DNA of 64,000 bases from Spirosoma sp. KCTC 42546 (GCF_006965485.1 NZ_CP041360.1:1922001-1986000), one strand, 5' to 3'; shown: positions 1 to 9,999, counted from the stretch's first letter. Notes: generated by a model not told the origin, from the letters alone. A program made the numbers and translations.

Positions 1-848
1 AAAATGAAGCCTTCCTGCTTTTTTCCGACGTACCGAAGAATACCATTTTCAAATGGACTGATAAAGAAGGCGTCACCCCATTTTTGAAACCCTCAGGTTA
101 TACAGGTCTGGGCCCTTATAGCGATGAGCCCGGTTCCAACGGCCTGACCATCGACCGGCAGGGGCGCTTGATTGCCTGCGAACACGGCGACCGACGCGTT
201 ACAGCCATGTCGCTGACCGGTGGTGGAGGTAAACGTACCTTAGCCGATAACTATAATGGCAAGCGCTTTAATAGTCCGAACGATGTGGTGGCCCACTCCA
301 GCGGCAGCTATTATTTTACGGATCCGCCCTATGGAATGCCTAAAAAGGAAAAAGATCCGGGTCGGGAAACCGACGGCTGGGGTGTTTACCGTATTGCCCC
401 TGAACGGGCTGGCGTACCAGGAACCGTCTCTATCGTGGTTGGTGATTTGACGCGTCCCAATGGTATCGCACTCTCGCCCGATGAAAAAATACTTTTTGTT
501 GCCCAATCTGATCCGATGCGCCCGGTCGTGATGGCCTACCCACTACAACCCGATGGTTCGGTGGGTAAGGGACGGATTGTGTTCGGGCCGGAGCAGATGA
601 AGAAGCAGAATCTTGACGGCGGTTTCGATGGAATGAAGGTAGACCGCGACGGTAACCTCTGGGTAACGGGTGGGGGAGGGGTTCTGGTCCTGGCACCAAC
701 GCAGGGAATGGGCCCGTATGATTTTCTGGGTCACCTCAAAATTGGTGGCGCTACCGCCAACTGCGCCTGGGGCGACGATGGCTCAACCCTATACATAACC
801 GCCGATATGTACCTCTGCCGAATCCGAACGTTCGCAAAGGGTTGGTGA
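1..848 (+). CDS. SMP-30/gluconolactonase family protein, 5' end outside window
   Basis: The reading frame is open from base 3 to the TGA at 846-848, so the gene enters from the left and its N terminus is missing. The visible start reads NEAFLLFSDVPKNTIFKW, the first blade of an SMP-30/gluconolactonase/LRE-type six-bladed propeller, followed by SPNDVV and YYFTDPPYGM, the usual region of the metal-binding Asn and Asp. Family members hydrolyse sugar lactones with a bound divalent cation; several Bacteroidota homologues are secreted, but the signal region is not visible here. A TTG at 84 could be mistaken for a start, but it lies inside the conserved domain. Substrate unknown. Confidence 0.85.
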   Translation, partial: NEAFLLFSDVPKNTIFKWTDKEGVTPFLKPSGYTGLGPYSDEPGSNGLTIDRQGRLIACEHGDRRVTAMSLTGGGGKRTLADNYNGKRFNSPNDVVAHSSGSYYFTDPPYGMPKKEKDPGRETDGWGVYRIAPERAGVPGTVSIVVGDLTRPNGIALSPDEKILFVAQSDPMRPVVMAYPLQPDGSVGKGRIVFGPEQMKKQNLDGGFDGMKVDRDGNLWVTGGGGVLVLAPTQGMGPYDFLGHLKIGGATANCAWGDDGSTLYITADMYLCRIRTFAKGW

Positions 849-865
849 TCGTTAATGGAAAATGT

Positions 866-945
866 ATAATGAACAATGTATAATGACGAGTGGATATTAA
901 AAGTATGGCATTTGCTTTTATTCTTCAGTATACATTGTTCATTAT
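866..945. repeat. inverted repeat between gluconolactonase gene and mrdA
   Basis: A 17-bp arm, ATAATGAACAATGTATA (866-882), is repeated as its exact reverse complement at 929-945 with a 46-bp spacer. It lies just after the upstream stop codon and may act as a terminator or RNA-stabilising hairpin. It belongs to the window-wide pattern of long intergenic inverted repeats. Confidence 0.7.
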
Positions 946-960
946 GCATTATAATTCGCC

Positions 961-968
961 TAACTTTG
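961..968 (+). promoter_or_regulatory. candidate Bacteroidota -7 element for mrdA
   Basis: TAACTTTG matches the TAnnTTTG -7 consensus of the Bacteroidota primary sigma factor, 39 bp before the mrdA ATG. The expected -33 position reads TTCA, a poor match, so the call is tentative. Confidence 0.35.
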
Positions 969-1006
969 TATAGAGTACTTCGCTTGATTGAACGGAATTT
1001 ATTCTC

Positions 1007-2959
1007 ATGTTGGAGAATCGGAAGTGGGTCATCATTGGCCTTTTTTGTATAGTCGGATTAACGTATCTGGCTCGGTTATTTTATCTACAGGTTTTAGACG
1101 ATACCTACTCGCTGGGGGCATCGAAAAACTCCATTAAGCGGGTTGTCGAAATACCGTATCGCGGTCAGATTTACGACCGAAACAAACAGCTAATCGTTTA
1201 CAATACACCCGTTTACGATCTTTACGTCACGCCCAAGCAGGTTCGTATTCCAGATACGGCGGCTTTCTGTCGGATGATGGCCATTACGCCCTCTGATTTC
1301 GATAGTATCATGGGGCTGGCTAAAAATTATTCGGCCGTGAAACCATCACTGTTCTTGCGCCAACTTTCTAAGGAAGATTTCGCCCGGATTCAGGACGCAC
1401 TGGTCGATTACCGGGGTTTTGAGCCCGTAATCAGCTCCATGCGCACCTATCCGGCTCATACCATGGCGAATGCACTGGGCTATGTGAGCGAAATCAGCAA
1501 AAAGCAGTTGGAGAATCAGGATATCATCTATTACCGACAAGGCGATTACATTGGCCATAACGGGCTAGAAGAACAGTACGAAGAGCAGTTACGGGGTCGA
1601 CGGGGCGTTAAATTTATGATGCAGAACGTTCGGGGGGTCAACAAAGGCTCCTGGAAAAATGGCGAGTTCGACACACTGGCGGTAGCGGGGCAAAACCTGA
1701 TTACGGGTATTGATGTCGAGGTGCAAAAATATGCTGATAGCCTGATGCAGAATAAAGTAGGAGCTGTACTGGCGGTAGAACCTTCGTCGGGTGAAATTCT
1801 GGTTTCAGTATCGGCACCTACTTATGACCCTAATTTATTATCGAGCCGATTCTTCTCTAAAAACTATCGGGCTTTAATAAAGAACCCCTATAAGCCACTC
1901 ATCAACCGGCCGGTTATGGCCAGCTATCGGCCCGGATCAACCTTCAAGCTGATTCAGGCGCTGATTGCCCAACAACAGGGCTCTCTTTTTCCCAACACTG
2001 TGTATGGACATGGGGGCTCACCCATGCGTTGCCACTGCCGCGGAGGTAATAACTTACGAGGAGCGGTGCAAAACTCCTGTAACCCCTATTTCTATTACGT
2101 ATTTCGTAAATTTCTCTACTTCAACGGAGATAATAATACATTTAAGGCCTCGGCAATCGGCTTGAAACAGTGGCACGATATGGCGGAGAAATTTGGGATC
2201 GGAAGCCGCCTTGGCGTTGATTTGCCCAGTGAATTAAAAGGTAACCTGCCCACGCCCGAATATTACGACAAAGCCTATCATGGGGCATTACGCTGGAAAT
2301 TCTCGAACGTTTATTCGCTGAGTATCGGCGAAGGCGAGTTGCTGATTAGTCCGCTTAAGTTAGTCAACCTGGCTGCTACGATTGCCAATCGAGGCTGGTA
2401 CATTACTCCGCATTATATCAAGGGCTTTGGTAAGCCGGGCGCTGGATTACCGGCCGAGTATCTTGAACACCACGAAACGGGGATCGATTACAAATACTAC
2501 TTACCCGTTATTGATGGTATGCGGGGCGCTGTTGCCCACGGTACTGTAACACCATTAGCCAATATTGACGGCATTGACTTGTGTGGCAAAACGGGGACCT
2601 CGCAGAATTCCAAATATGGACACAAATATGACCACTCGATTTTCATTGGCTTCGCACCCATGAACAACCCCAAAATTGCGGTTGCCGTGTTTGTTGAAAA
2701 CGCAGGATGGGGTGGTAAAGCAGCCGCATCGGTGGCTGCTTTAGTGGCTGAACGTTATCTAAAACGTAAAACTGAAGCCCTAAAATTAGATGCACAAGTA
2801 AAAGCATCGAATTACCTGCCGCCTGCCCAATTCCTCCCTGGCGCAAAGAAGCCAGTTACTCCTAAAAAAGACACAACGCAAAAAACGCCTGCTCCAAAAG
2901 CTCTGATGACGGCTGCCAAGCCTAAGTCGGTAGTTGTTCCAGCGGTAAGCGGAAACTAA
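1007..2959 (+). CDS. mrdA: penicillin-binding protein 2 (peptidoglycan transpeptidase)
   Basis: Class B penicillin-binding protein that cross-links peptidoglycan during cell elongation, working with RodA. One N-terminal membrane anchor (about residues 8-27) is followed by the dimerisation domain and a transpeptidase domain. All three active-site motifs are present: S311-T-F-K (nucleophile Ser311), S357-C-N and K528-T-G-T. The length of 650 residues is normal for the family, with a Lys/Pro-rich tail over the last 40 or so residues. rodA follows immediately. In many Bacteroidota mrdA follows mreBCD; here a gluconolactonase gene lies upstream instead, so the pair is separate from mreBCD at least on this side. 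Confidence 0.95.
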   Translation: MLENRKWVIIGLFCIVGLTYLARLFYLQVLDDTYSLGASKNSIKRVVEIPYRGQIYDRNKQLIVYNTPVYDLYVTPKQVRIPDTAAFCRMMAITPSDFDSIMGLAKNYSAVKPSLFLRQLSKEDFARIQDALVDYRGFEPVISSMRTYPAHTMANALGYVSEISKKQLENQDIIYYRQGDYIGHNGLEEQYEEQLRGRRGVKFMMQNVRGVNKGSWKNGEFDTLAVAGQNLITGIDVEVQKYADSLMQNKVGAVLAVEPSSGEILVSVSAPTYDPNLLSSRFFSKNYRALIKNPYKPLINRPVMASYRPGSTFKLIQALIAQQQGSLFPNTVYGHGGSPMRCHCRGGNNLRGAVQNSCNPYFYYVFRKFLYFNGDNNTFKASAIGLKQWHDMAEKFGIGSRLGVDLPSELKGNLPTPEYYDKAYHGALRWKFSNVYSLSIGEGELLISPLKLVNLAATIANRGWYITPHYIKGFGKPGAGLPAEYLEHHETGIDYKYYLPVIDGMRGAVAHGTVTPLANIDGIDLCGKTGTSQNSKYGHKYDHSIFIGFAPMNNPKIAVAVFVENAGWGGKAAASVAALVAERYLKRKTEALKLDAQVKASNYLPPAQFLPGAKKPVTPKKDTTQKTPAPKALMTAAKPKSVVVPAVSGN

Positions 2960-2965
2960 CAATAA

Positions 2966-3058
2966 GTTTGAGGTTTGTAGTTTGAGGTTTGTAGTTGGCT
3001 GACGCACCAACAATTCGCGTGTCAGCCAACTACAAACCTCAAACTACAAACCTCAAAC
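2966..3058. repeat. 38-bp perfect inverted repeat between mrdA and rodA
   Basis: Arms at 2966-3003 and 3021-3058 are exact reverse complements with a 17-nt loop. Each arm contains the unit TTTGAGGTTTGTAG in tandem. The hairpin starts seven bases after the mrdA stop and ends 17 bases before the likely rodA start, so any mrdA-rodA read-through message would carry a very stable stem next to the rodA ribosome-binding region. Confidence 0.9.
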
Positions 3059-3075
3059 TACAAACTATAACAAAC

Positions 3076-4356
3076 TTGGCTCGCCAAAACGACCCCTTTG
3101 CTCAAAATATTGACTGGCTCACACTGCTGCTGTACCTCGGCTGTGTAACAATGGGCTGGCTCAATGTCTATGCCGCTGTATACAGCCCGGAAGACCATAC
3201 CAGTCTGTTCGACATGTCGACCAATGCCGGGAAACAGCTAATGTGGATCGGTACAACCGTGATACTGATCATTTGTGTTCTGGTTATCAATCATACGTTT
3301 TTCGATACGTTTGCCTTTGTCTTCTATGGCTTTATGATTTTGCTGTTGATTCTGGTACTTTTTCTCGGAAGCAACATCAATGGGTCGAGGTCGTGGTTTA
3401 AGTTCGGATCATTTACCCTTCAACCTGCCGAGTTTGCCAAAGTGGCAACGGCGCTGGCGCTGGCCAAATACCTGGATGTACCGGGTATCAATCTTACCAA
3501 ACAAAAAGATCTGCTCTACATCGGCGGAATCATTGTGCTGCCCTGTATTCTGATTCTGGCTTCGAACGAAACCGGCTCAACGCTTGTGTTTGCCTCGTTT
3601 GCCATTATGCTTTATCGGGAAGGGTTGCCAGGCTGGATTCCGGCAGTAGGGTTGGCCGCAGCTACTTTATTTATTTTGGCTCTGGTATTTGCGAAGTTGT
3701 ACATCTTCCTGGGTATTGTTGTTTTGTTGCTACTGGTGATTCTGCTGATGCCGCGCTACAACCGTACTCTACCTAATCTGCTCGGTATGGGGCTGGTTGG
3801 ATTGATGATGATGGGGTATGTGGCGGGGGTTGATTTTTTTGTGAACAACGTCCTGCAAAAACACCAGCGCAACCGGATTAAAGTACTGGTTGATCCAACG
3901 ATTGATCCGCTTGGTGTAGGCTGGAATGTGACGCAGGCCAAAATTGCCATTGGCTCCGGGCGGCTTCAGGGAAAAGGTTTTCTGGAAGGGACCCAAACTA
4001 AATTCGATTTCGTGCCCGAGCAAAGCACCGACTTTATCTTCTGTACCATTGGCGAGGAACACGGCTTTATCGGTAGCCTTGTCGTTGTCGCGTTATTTAT
4101 CGGGTTGCTGGCCCGCATCGTGATTCTGGCCGAAAAGCAACGCACCAAATTTGCCAGAGTTTACGGTTACTGCGTGGCCGGGATTATCTTCTTCCACGTC
4201 ATGGTCAATATCGGTATGACCATTGGGTTAATGCCTGTTATTGGTATCCCACTGCCGTTCTTTAGTTATGGCGGCTCCTCACTCTGGTCATTTTCCATAC
4301 TTCTGTTTATTTTCCTCAAACTCGATTCCCGTCGGGCGGGCGCCATGTGGCGGTAG
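3076..4356 (+). CDS. rodA: rod shape-determining protein RodA (SEDS glycosyltransferase)
   Basis: SEDS-family polytopic membrane protein that polymerises lipid II with PBP2. Family features include NGSRSWFKFGSFTLQPAEFAK in the first half (a classic RodA/FtsW signature), QAKIAIGSGRLQGKGFLEGTQ, FVPEQSTDFIF and a C-terminal PFFSYGGSS motif. The open frame can be extended to a TTG at 2995, but that start lies inside the 38-bp inverted-repeat arm and the added residues are translated repeat. The TTG at 3076 (LARQNDPFAQNIDWL) is preferred, giving 426 residues. No ATG exists near the conserved N terminus. Paired with mrdA. Confidence 0.92.
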   Translation: MARQNDPFAQNIDWLTLLLYLGCVTMGWLNVYAAVYSPEDHTSLFDMSTNAGKQLMWIGTTVILIICVLVINHTFFDTFAFVFYGFMILLLILVLFLGSNINGSRSWFKFGSFTLQPAEFAKVATALALAKYLDVPGINLTKQKDLLYIGGIIVLPCILILASNETGSTLVFASFAIMLYREGLPGWIPAVGLAAATLFILALVFAKLYIFLGIVVLLLLVILLMPRYNRTLPNLLGMGLVGLMMMGYVAGVDFFVNNVLQKHQRNRIKVLVDPTIDPLGVGWNVTQAKIAIGSGRLQGKGFLEGTQTKFDFVPEQSTDFIFCTIGEEHGFIGSLVVVALFIGLLARIVILAEKQRTKFARVYGYCVAGIIFFHVMVNIGMTIGLMPVIGIPLPFFSYGGSSLWSFSILLFIFLKLDSRRAGAMWR

Positions 4357-4412
4357 TGGTTATTGAGTTACTGGTTATTCAACATAATCCAATAACTCAA
4401 TAACGAATAACC
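4357..4412. repeat. inverted repeat after rodA
   Basis: GTTATTGAGTTA (4359-4370) pairs with TAACTCAATAAC (4393-4404), and GGTTATTC (4373-4380) with GAATAACC (4405-4412). The two pairings interleave rather than nest. A related TTATTG/CAATAA-rich element lies between ackA and the phosphoketolase gene near 61032-61090. Confidence 0.6.
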
Positions 4413-4536
4413 AATTTCCGACCGTTTACGAAAACTCCTTGCCCAGGTGAGATAAAAAGGTTTATTTTTAGATAATTGATTTACAGTTGCTTATGTGAGT
4501 AGCTACCCTCAATTATAAACCTAACTCTCTTGACGG

Positions 4537-5892
4537 ATGGAGTCTACCGTTACTTTGCCTAGTGGGCCTAACAGTCTACTTAGTGAATTGCCCCAACCCA
4601 TAGCCCTCAGCGAACGGATACAAACCATCGATGTCATTCGGGGTATGGCCTTGCTGGGTATTCTGCTGATGAATATTCCGTTTTTCGGGCGGTCATTTCA
4701 GTTGGAAGCCGAACCACTACTGCATCCGGGGACTACCGATCATACGGTCTTCACCTTCATTACCATTCTGTTCGAAGGGAAGATGCGGGCCTTGTTTTCG
4801 ATGCTGTTTGGGGCGGGCATCCTGATCTTCATAGGCCGCAAAGAAGCCTCCGGAAGTAGTGGGTTCGCTGATTTGTATTACCGCCGACTCCTTTGGATGG
4901 TGTTATTTGGGGTAATTCATGAGTATGTGCTCATGTGGGTAGGCGATATCCTGTTCGATTATGCGATCTCTGCCCTGTTTTTGTTTCCCTTCCGAAATCT
5001 GAAACCCCGGCAGCTATTGATTTTTGCGCTGGTTTGTATTGCCATTGGGGGAATAAAACAGGAACGTCGCCAACTCGAATTGCGCGATAAACGGGAGAAA
5101 TACCTGCAAACGGTCGCGCTTGAGAAAACGCATAAAAAACTGACAGACGCCCAAAAGAAAGATAAAGAAGCTTGGGAAAAGGTGGTTAAAAACTCTCGTC
5201 CTGATCCTAAGGAGGTTGCCGAGTTTAATCAGAATATGCGCTCGGGCTATGGCACTGTGTATAAAACCCTGGAGCCCGAGAACATTCGCTTTCACTCGAT
5301 GTATCTTTATCTGGGTATCTGGGATATGCTATCGATGATGCTACTGGGCATGGTTTTGTTTAAATGGGGCTTCTTTTCCAATAAACTACCCACCCGAACT
5401 TACTGGCTGACCTTATTGGCTGGCTACGGCATTGGTATACCGTTAAGTGCTGTTGATTTGTCCTTGCTTCAACAAGTGGTAACCAACCCAGCTCTCTATG
5501 CCGATACTCAATGGATTGCGCCCGGATTGGGATATGACCTTCAGCGAGCGCTGGTCGGAATAGGTCATGCCAGTTTATTGCTACTCCTTTACCGCTCCGG
5601 ACTCGTATCGTGGTTGATGAAGGCTTTATCGAATGTGGGGCAAATGGCTTTTAGTAATTACGTGTTACAAACGCTCTGCTGCACGCTGTATTTTAATGGC
5701 TATGGACTGGGGAATTTTGGCAAGCTGCCCTATCATCAGTTGTATTACGTTGTTGGTGTTGTCTGGATTATCAATATGGTATTCAGTGCTATCTGGCTTC
5801 AGTTCTTTCGCTTTGGCCCGTTAGAGTGGATCTGGCGAAGCCTGACCTACTGGAAACAACAACCTATGCGTAAACAAGCTTTATCTGCCTGA
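4537..5892 (+). CDS. DUF418 family polytopic membrane protein
   Basis: A 451-residue integral membrane protein. The N-terminal pattern RIQTIDVIRGMALLGILLMN opens DUF418/YeiB-type proteins, and the C-terminal part (FSNYVLQT, then RFGPLEWIWRSLTYW) matches the DUF418 domain. Several hydrophobic spans flank a charged, Lys-rich cytoplasmic-looking stretch of about 70 residues near residues 175-240, which is longer than usual. The function of the family is unknown; a transport role has been suggested. The last 12 bases overlap the convergent gene ending at 5881. Confidence 0.85.
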   Translation: MESTVTLPSGPNSLLSELPQPIALSERIQTIDVIRGMALLGILLMNIPFFGRSFQLEAEPLLHPGTTDHTVFTFITILFEGKMRALFSMLFGAGILIFIGRKEASGSSGFADLYYRRLLWMVLFGVIHEYVLMWVGDILFDYAISALFLFPFRNLKPRQLLIFALVCIAIGGIKQERRQLELRDKREKYLQTVALEKTHKKLTDAQKKDKEAWEKVVKNSRPDPKEVAEFNQNMRSGYGTVYKTLEPENIRFHSMYLYLGIWDMLSMMLLGMVLFKWGFFSNKLPTRTYWLTLLAGYGIGIPLSAVDLSLLQQVVTNPALYADTQWIAPGLGYDLQRALVGIGHASLLLLLYRSGLVSWLMKALSNVGQMAFSNYVLQTLCCTLYFNGYGLGNFGKLPYHQLYYVVGVVWIINMVFSAIWLQFFRFGPLEWIWRSLTYWKQQPMRKQALSA

Positions 5893-6366
5893 ATAATGCC
5901 TGCTCACAATGAGCGAGATGGGTAGCCCAACCATGACCATAATAATTACCATACCGATAGCTGCTCTGGCTGGGTCGAATGGCTGAGCGGGAGCCTTACT
6001 TAAGGGGAGCACAATCCGGTTCATGACCAGCCAAATTAATATACCATAGAGTAAACCGATGGCAACTGGGCGGCTGATGTACCGATGGAGTTGCGGATAA
6101 ATCAGAAAGAAAAAGGCCGCGAACGACAACGCAATAAAGAAATGGAAAGCCAGGCCCCAGGCAACCATATCGGTTCCGCCTGTAAGAGCCTCTTTCCCGA
6201 AAACCCCACTGGCAACATACCGCCAAACAGCCGCCGGATCTTTACCTCCCCGGATGATAAGCATCGTCATGGCGGCAACGGCATCTAGTAGACCCGCTAC
6301 TAAACCAGCATAGATAATGGTACGAACAGATTTGTTAACGGCAGAAGATGAGGCCGGTTGGTTCAT
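5881..6366 (-). CDS. small four-helix membrane protein, unknown function
   Basis: A 161-residue protein with about four hydrophobic spans (near residues 18-38, 65-90, 95-115, 132-155) and no catalytic motif I can name. The overall pattern resembles YagU/DUF1440-type inner membrane proteins, but the similarity is weak. Its 3' end overlaps the convergent DUF418 gene by 12 bases. No operon partner is evident: the gene upstream on the same strand ends with its own terminator. Confidence 0.7.
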   Translation of the reverse strand: MNQPASSSAVNKSVRTIIYAGLVAGLLDAVAAMTMLIIRGGKDPAAVWRYVASGVFGKEALTGGTDMVAWGLAFHFFIALSFAAFFFLIYPQLHRYISRPVAIGLLYGILIWLVMNRIVLPLSKAPAQPFDPARAAIGMVIIMVMVGLPISLIVSRHYSGR

Positions 6367-6464
6367 GGGATGTAGTTTTTTTAGAGGTTTAGGAGGCTTA
6401 TGATCAGGTTGTTAAGATAGATATAATTTTAGTCAACCACACAGAGTGCCGACGTCTAAAAACG

Positions 6465-6506
6465 AAGGTCGAAGAGGAACAGCCTTAGCGGCTCATCTTC
6501 GACCTT
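6465..6506 (-). terminator. terminator of the 6548-7018 gene
   Basis: An 11-bp stem, AAGGTCGAAGA (6465-6475) with TCTTCGACCTT (6496-6506). Read on the minus strand the stem is followed by a run of five T residues, as in intrinsic termination. It lies 40 bases past the stop of the secreted protein gene. Confidence 0.75.
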
Positions 6507-6547
6507 TGTTTCTTAATTTCTGCCCTATTTAAAGAGTAGCCGATCTA

Positions 6548-7018
6548 TTAAACTCGCTGATAAATAAGGGCCATTCGCTTCGCTTTGGTTGGATTAGGGG
6601 CTTTCGGGTTGTCACTAAAGTTAAAGACCCACGTCATTGTATCCCCCGTAAAACTAACATCATACGTTGCCGGTGGAATATCCTTCATGGTTGTTGTAAT
6701 CGTCACTTTTTGACCGCTCATTGACCATTTACCGTTGACACTCATGTCTTCAATGGTTTTTTTCATAGCGCCACAGGCATCGGGAACAATTGTTTTCATC
6801 TGGCCATCGCCCAGAAATGTATAGGTAATGTCCTTTGAGCAGGGCATGGAACTGTTCATCAGGGCCATCATATCCGTAGTTTTGCCCGTGGCTTCAACGA
6901 GAGACATGCCGGTCCGTTTCCAGGTGCCTGCAATACTGGCAAATTTGGGTGAAAGCGTTGGTCGGAAGGCGGTTCCAATGAGGGTAATCAGGGTGACGAA
7001 AAGGAATGAGCGAATCAT
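6548..7018 (-). CDS. secreted lipocalin-like protein
   Basis: A 156-residue protein with an N-terminal signal peptide (about residues 1-18). The body reads as a small beta-barrel: IAGTWKRTGMSLVE, then YTFLGDGQMKT, VNGKWSMSGQKVTIT, YDVSFTGDTMTWVF. This alternation of a G.W..... strand, a 'W.. .g..it' strand and a closing 'l.y.r' strand is typical of lipocalin-like and DUF4488-type secreted proteins of Bacteroidota. Ligand and role are unknown. Monocistronic by its own terminator downstream and the maeB terminator upstream. Confidence 0.7.
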   Translation of the reverse strand: MIRSFLFVTLITLIGTAFRPTLSPKFASIAGTWKRTGMSLVEATGKTTDMMALMNSSMPCSKDITYTFLGDGQMKTIVPDACGAMKKTIEDMSVNGKWSMSGQKVTITTTMKDIPPATYDVSFTGDTMTWVFNFSDNPKAPNPTKAKRMALIYQRV

Positions 7019-7055
7019 AAAAAGACGTATTTGTTTGTTTAGGCTCGCAAACTAA

Positions 7056-7101
7056 ACTGCCGTTCAACAGGAAGGACAAACCTTTGATTGAACGGCAGTT
7101 A
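7056..7101 (-). terminator. hairpin downstream of malic enzyme gene
   Basis: AACTGCCGTTCAA (7056-7068) and TTGAACGGCAGTT (7089-7101) are perfect 13-bp reverse complements around a 20-nt loop, 56 bases beyond the maeB stop. There is no strong T run, so it is a probable rather than certain intrinsic terminator. Confidence 0.65.
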
Positions 7102-7156
7102 GTAGTTAGGGAAAGGCAATTTGGTAGAGTTGCTTTAGGTATATGAGGCAATGCGT

Positions 7157-9442
7157 TTAACTCACGCCCTGCGCTTCTACCACGGCAATGGCTACCATAT
7201 TCACAATCTCCCGTTCTGAGGAGCCAAGCTGCAACACATAAACCGGCTTGCGCAAGCCCAGCAGAATAGGTCCGATGGCATCGAAACCAACCGAACGAGG
7301 CCCCGCGGCTTCGCGCATGAGGTTGTAGGCAATATTAGCGGCCGACAAATTGGGGAAAATAAGCGTGTTAGCACCTTCGTCGACCAGTTTGCTGAGCGGG
7401 TAATTCTGGCGTAATAGATCCGTATTGAAGGCCAGATGCGCCTGCATGGACCCATCAACCACCATATCTGGGTGTTTCTGCTGGAGGATTTCCGTTGCTT
7501 GCTGCATTTTATCGGCATCTTCGCCCTTAGCACTGCCAAAATTGGAATAGGTGACCAGCGCTATCCGGGGCTTGATGTTGAAACGCTCAACAGCACGGGC
7601 TGTCAATTCTGTAATCTCGACAATCTCCTCAGCTGTTGGATTCACATTGACGGTTGTGTCGGAAAAAAACAGCGGGCCACGGTTCGTGAGCAGGATGTAC
7701 ATACCCGCCACTTTTTTTACACCCGACTCTTTGCCAATGATCTGTAACGCCGGCCGAATTGTGTCAGGGTAGTTATGGCTCAAGCCCGAAATCAAGGCAT
7801 CGGCCTGACCCGTTTCCACCATCATGGCACCGAAGTAAGTACGCGAATACATGCGCTTGCGGGCATCGGAAGCACTAACCCCTTTACGGTAGCGCTTTTG
7901 GTAGAATAACTCACCAAACTGCTCAATCAACCCCTGTTGTTCGGGCGCATGTGGGTTAATAATCACCACGTCGCCCAAATCCAGATTGTTCTGGGTAATC
8001 ATCGCCTGAACTCGATCCTGGTCGCCCAGTAAAATGGGGTAAGCAATGCCACTGTCTTTTACCTGTTGAGCGGCTTTCAGCACCTTCAGATTTTCGGCGT
8101 CGGCAAAAACGACCCGTTTTGGGTTGGTGCGCGCTTTGTTATTAATGACCCGTGAGATGCGGGTATCCTGCCCCAGCCGACGGGCCAGTTGGCTTTCATA
8201 GGCTTCCCAGTCGGTAATTGGGTATTTAGCCACACCAGAATCCATGGCGGCTTTCGCTACGGCGGGTGCTACCGTTTCGAGCAGGCGGGGATCAACCGGT
8301 TTGGGAATGATATAACCCTTGCCAAACATCAGATTGTCCGTACCATAGGCCATGTTTACCAAGTCAGGAACTGGCTTTTTAGCCATGTCGGCCAATGCCC
8401 GAACAGCCGCTAGTTTCATGGCTTCGTTGATTTCGGTAGCCCGCACATCAAGCGCACCCCGGAAAATATAGGGGAAGCCTAATACATTGTTCACCTGGTT
8501 CGGATAGTCCGACCGGCCCGTTGCCATGATGATATCGGGGCGGGCAGCCAGGGCGTCCTCATAGCTGATTTCGGGAGTAGGGTTCGCCATCGCAAACACA
8601 ATCGGGTTGTCGGCCATAGAGCGGACCATAGCCTGACTTACCGTGTTTCCTTTCGATAAACCGACAAATACATCAGTATCTACAAACGCTTCTTCGAGCG
8701 TGTACAAATCGCGGGATGTAGCAAACAGGCTCTTTCGCTCATCGAGATCGGTACGGTCGGCCCGGATTACGCCCTTGCTATCGCACATGACGATGTTTTC
8801 GACGTTTGCGCCCAGCGACACGTATAATTTGGTACACGAAATAGCGGATGCCCCCGCGCCATTAACCAGAATTTTTGCCTCCTGAATCGATTTGCCAACG
8901 ATTTCGAGGGCATTCAGTAGCGCAGCGGCTGAGATAATGGCCGTACCGTGCTGATCGTCGTGCATGATCGGAATATTGAGTTCAGCCTTGAGCCGTTCCT
9001 CAATCTCGAAACATTCCGGTGCTTTGATGTCTTCCAGATTAACACCGCCAAAGGTGGGTTCCAGAATTTTCACCATCCGCACAAACTCATCGACGTTTTT
9101 GGTATCCAGTTCAATATCGAACACGTCGATATCGGCGTAAATTTTAAACAGTAGCCCTTTACCTTCCATAACCGGCTTGCTGGCTTCAGGGCCAATATCA
9201 CCTAAGCCCAAAACGGCGGTTCCGTTGCTGATTACGGCGACCAGATTGCCTTTGGCCGTGTATTTATAAACGTCTTCGCGGTTTTCGTAGATGGCCATAC
9301 AAGGCTCGGCTACACCCGGCGAGTAGGCCAGCGATAGGTCGGCCTGGGTACTATGATCTTTAGTCGGAATGACTTCGAGTTTACCGGGACGGCCCTTGGC
9401 GTGATACTCAAGGGCGTCTTCACGACGTATTTTTTGTTGCAT
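7157..9442 (-). CDS. maeB: NADP-dependent malic enzyme with C-terminal phosphotransacetylase-like domain
   Basis: Oxidative decarboxylation of malate to pyruvate, generating NADPH. Domain order: malic N-terminal domain (about residues 10-145, with YSPGVAEPC and [22 protein letters not shown]), NAD(P)-binding domain (about 160-390, [11 protein letters not shown]) and a PTA/PTB domain (about 430-755). The 761-residue length is that of MaeB-type fusion enzymes. In such enzymes the C-terminal domain is generally regulatory, binding acetyl-CoA or acetyl phosphate, rather than a working phosphotransacetylase. The start ATG at 9442 gives the expected N terminus. Single-gene unit. Confidence 0.95.
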   Translation of the reverse strand: MQQKIRREDALEYHAKGRPGKLEVIPTKDHSTQADLSLAYSPGVAEPCMAIYENREDVYKYTAKGNLVAVISNGTAVLGLGDIGPEASKPVMEGKGLLFKIYADIDVFDIELDTKNVDEFVRMVKILEPTFGGVNLEDIKAPECFEIEERLKAELNIPIMHDDQHGTAIISAAALLNALEIVGKSIQEAKILVNGAGASAISCTKLYVSLGANVENIVMCDSKGVIRADRTDLDERKSLFATSRDLYTLEEAFVDTDVFVGLSKGNTVSQAMVRSMADNPIVFAMANPTPEISYEDALAARPDIIMATGRSDYPNQVNNVLGFPYIFRGALDVRATEINEAMKLAAVRALADMAKKPVPDLVNMAYGTDNLMFGKGYIIPKPVDPRLLETVAPAVAKAAMDSGVAKYPITDWEAYESQLARRLGQDTRISRVINNKARTNPKRVVFADAENLKVLKAAQQVKDSGIAYPILLGDQDRVQAMITQNNLDLGDVVIINPHAPEQQGLIEQFGELFYQKRYRKGVSASDARKRMYSRTYFGAMMVETGQADALISGLSHNYPDTIRPALQIIGKESGVKKVAGMYILLTNRGPLFFSDTTVNVNPTAEEIVEITELTARAVERFNIKPRIALVTYSNFGSAKGEDADKMQQATEILQQKHPDMVVDGSMQAHLAFNTDLLRQNYPLSKLVDEGANTLIFPNLSAANIAYNLMREAAGPRSVGFDAIGPILLGLRKPVYVLQLGSSEREIVNMVAIAVVEAQGVS

Positions 9443-9602
9443 AAATTCGTGTTTGAATTAGCTTATTCTGTTGGCAATTTAGGGAGAGTTCCTTAATAAC
9501 CGCAGGGCTAATTCCAACACGCATTTATTTCATAGGCAAAGGGGCTTGAGTGTGTACCTTAACTATACTCCTTGGGCCGAAGTGAAAAGTAAGTCGGCTA
9601 CT

Positions 9603-9848
9603 TTACGCACCAACTTGGTCATTGATCTGTAACTGCCGAAACCGATTGATGCCAACGGATGCCGGTTTCGTATGGGCAGTGAGTGTCCCAACAGATTGTT
9701 TAGCCTGGGTGTCTGTAATTCTGGCAACAGTTGTCTCAGAGGCAGTCAGGGCAAGCAAAGTGGCAACTTCGGCATTCAGGTGTTCCAGCTTTTGTTGTAC
9801 GGAAATCAGGTGTTTTTCTAACGCAGTCATGTTGATGATTTTTATCAT
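9603..9848 (-). CDS. possible small protein of 81 residues, unknown
   Basis: An open frame in an otherwise gene-free interval. The N-terminal half (ALEKHLISVQQKLEHLNAEV) has heptad-like hydrophobic spacing suggestive of a short coiled coil; the rest is polar. A second ATG at 9830 is equally possible. No clear ribosome-binding site or promoter is visible, and an opposite-strand frame of similar length covers the same bases, so coding status is uncertain. Confidence 0.35.
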   Translation of the reverse strand: MIKIINMTALEKHLISVQQKLEHLNAEVATLLALTASETTVARITDTQAKQSVGTLTAHTKPASVGINRFRQLQINDQVGA

Positions 9849-9999
9849 GTTTAGAGGAGCCCCGGTAAACGTACCCAGGCTCGCAGAATTGATAGTCTAG
9901 TAAATTTGAGGGCGTATACTGCCTCCAAATGGAGCCGAAAGGCGAGAATAACTTTCGAAGGCTAACGCATTTTGGCGAATAAAGCTAAGAACGCTTAAA

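Noticed and set aside
2995..3075. Extended RodA N terminus
   Set aside because: Made of repeat-arm codons; the conserved protein begins at about 3076.
9622..9900. 92-residue plus-strand frame
   Set aside because: Cys/Met-rich and lacking a fold pattern; the opposite-strand frame at 9603-9848 is more protein-like, though also uncertain.
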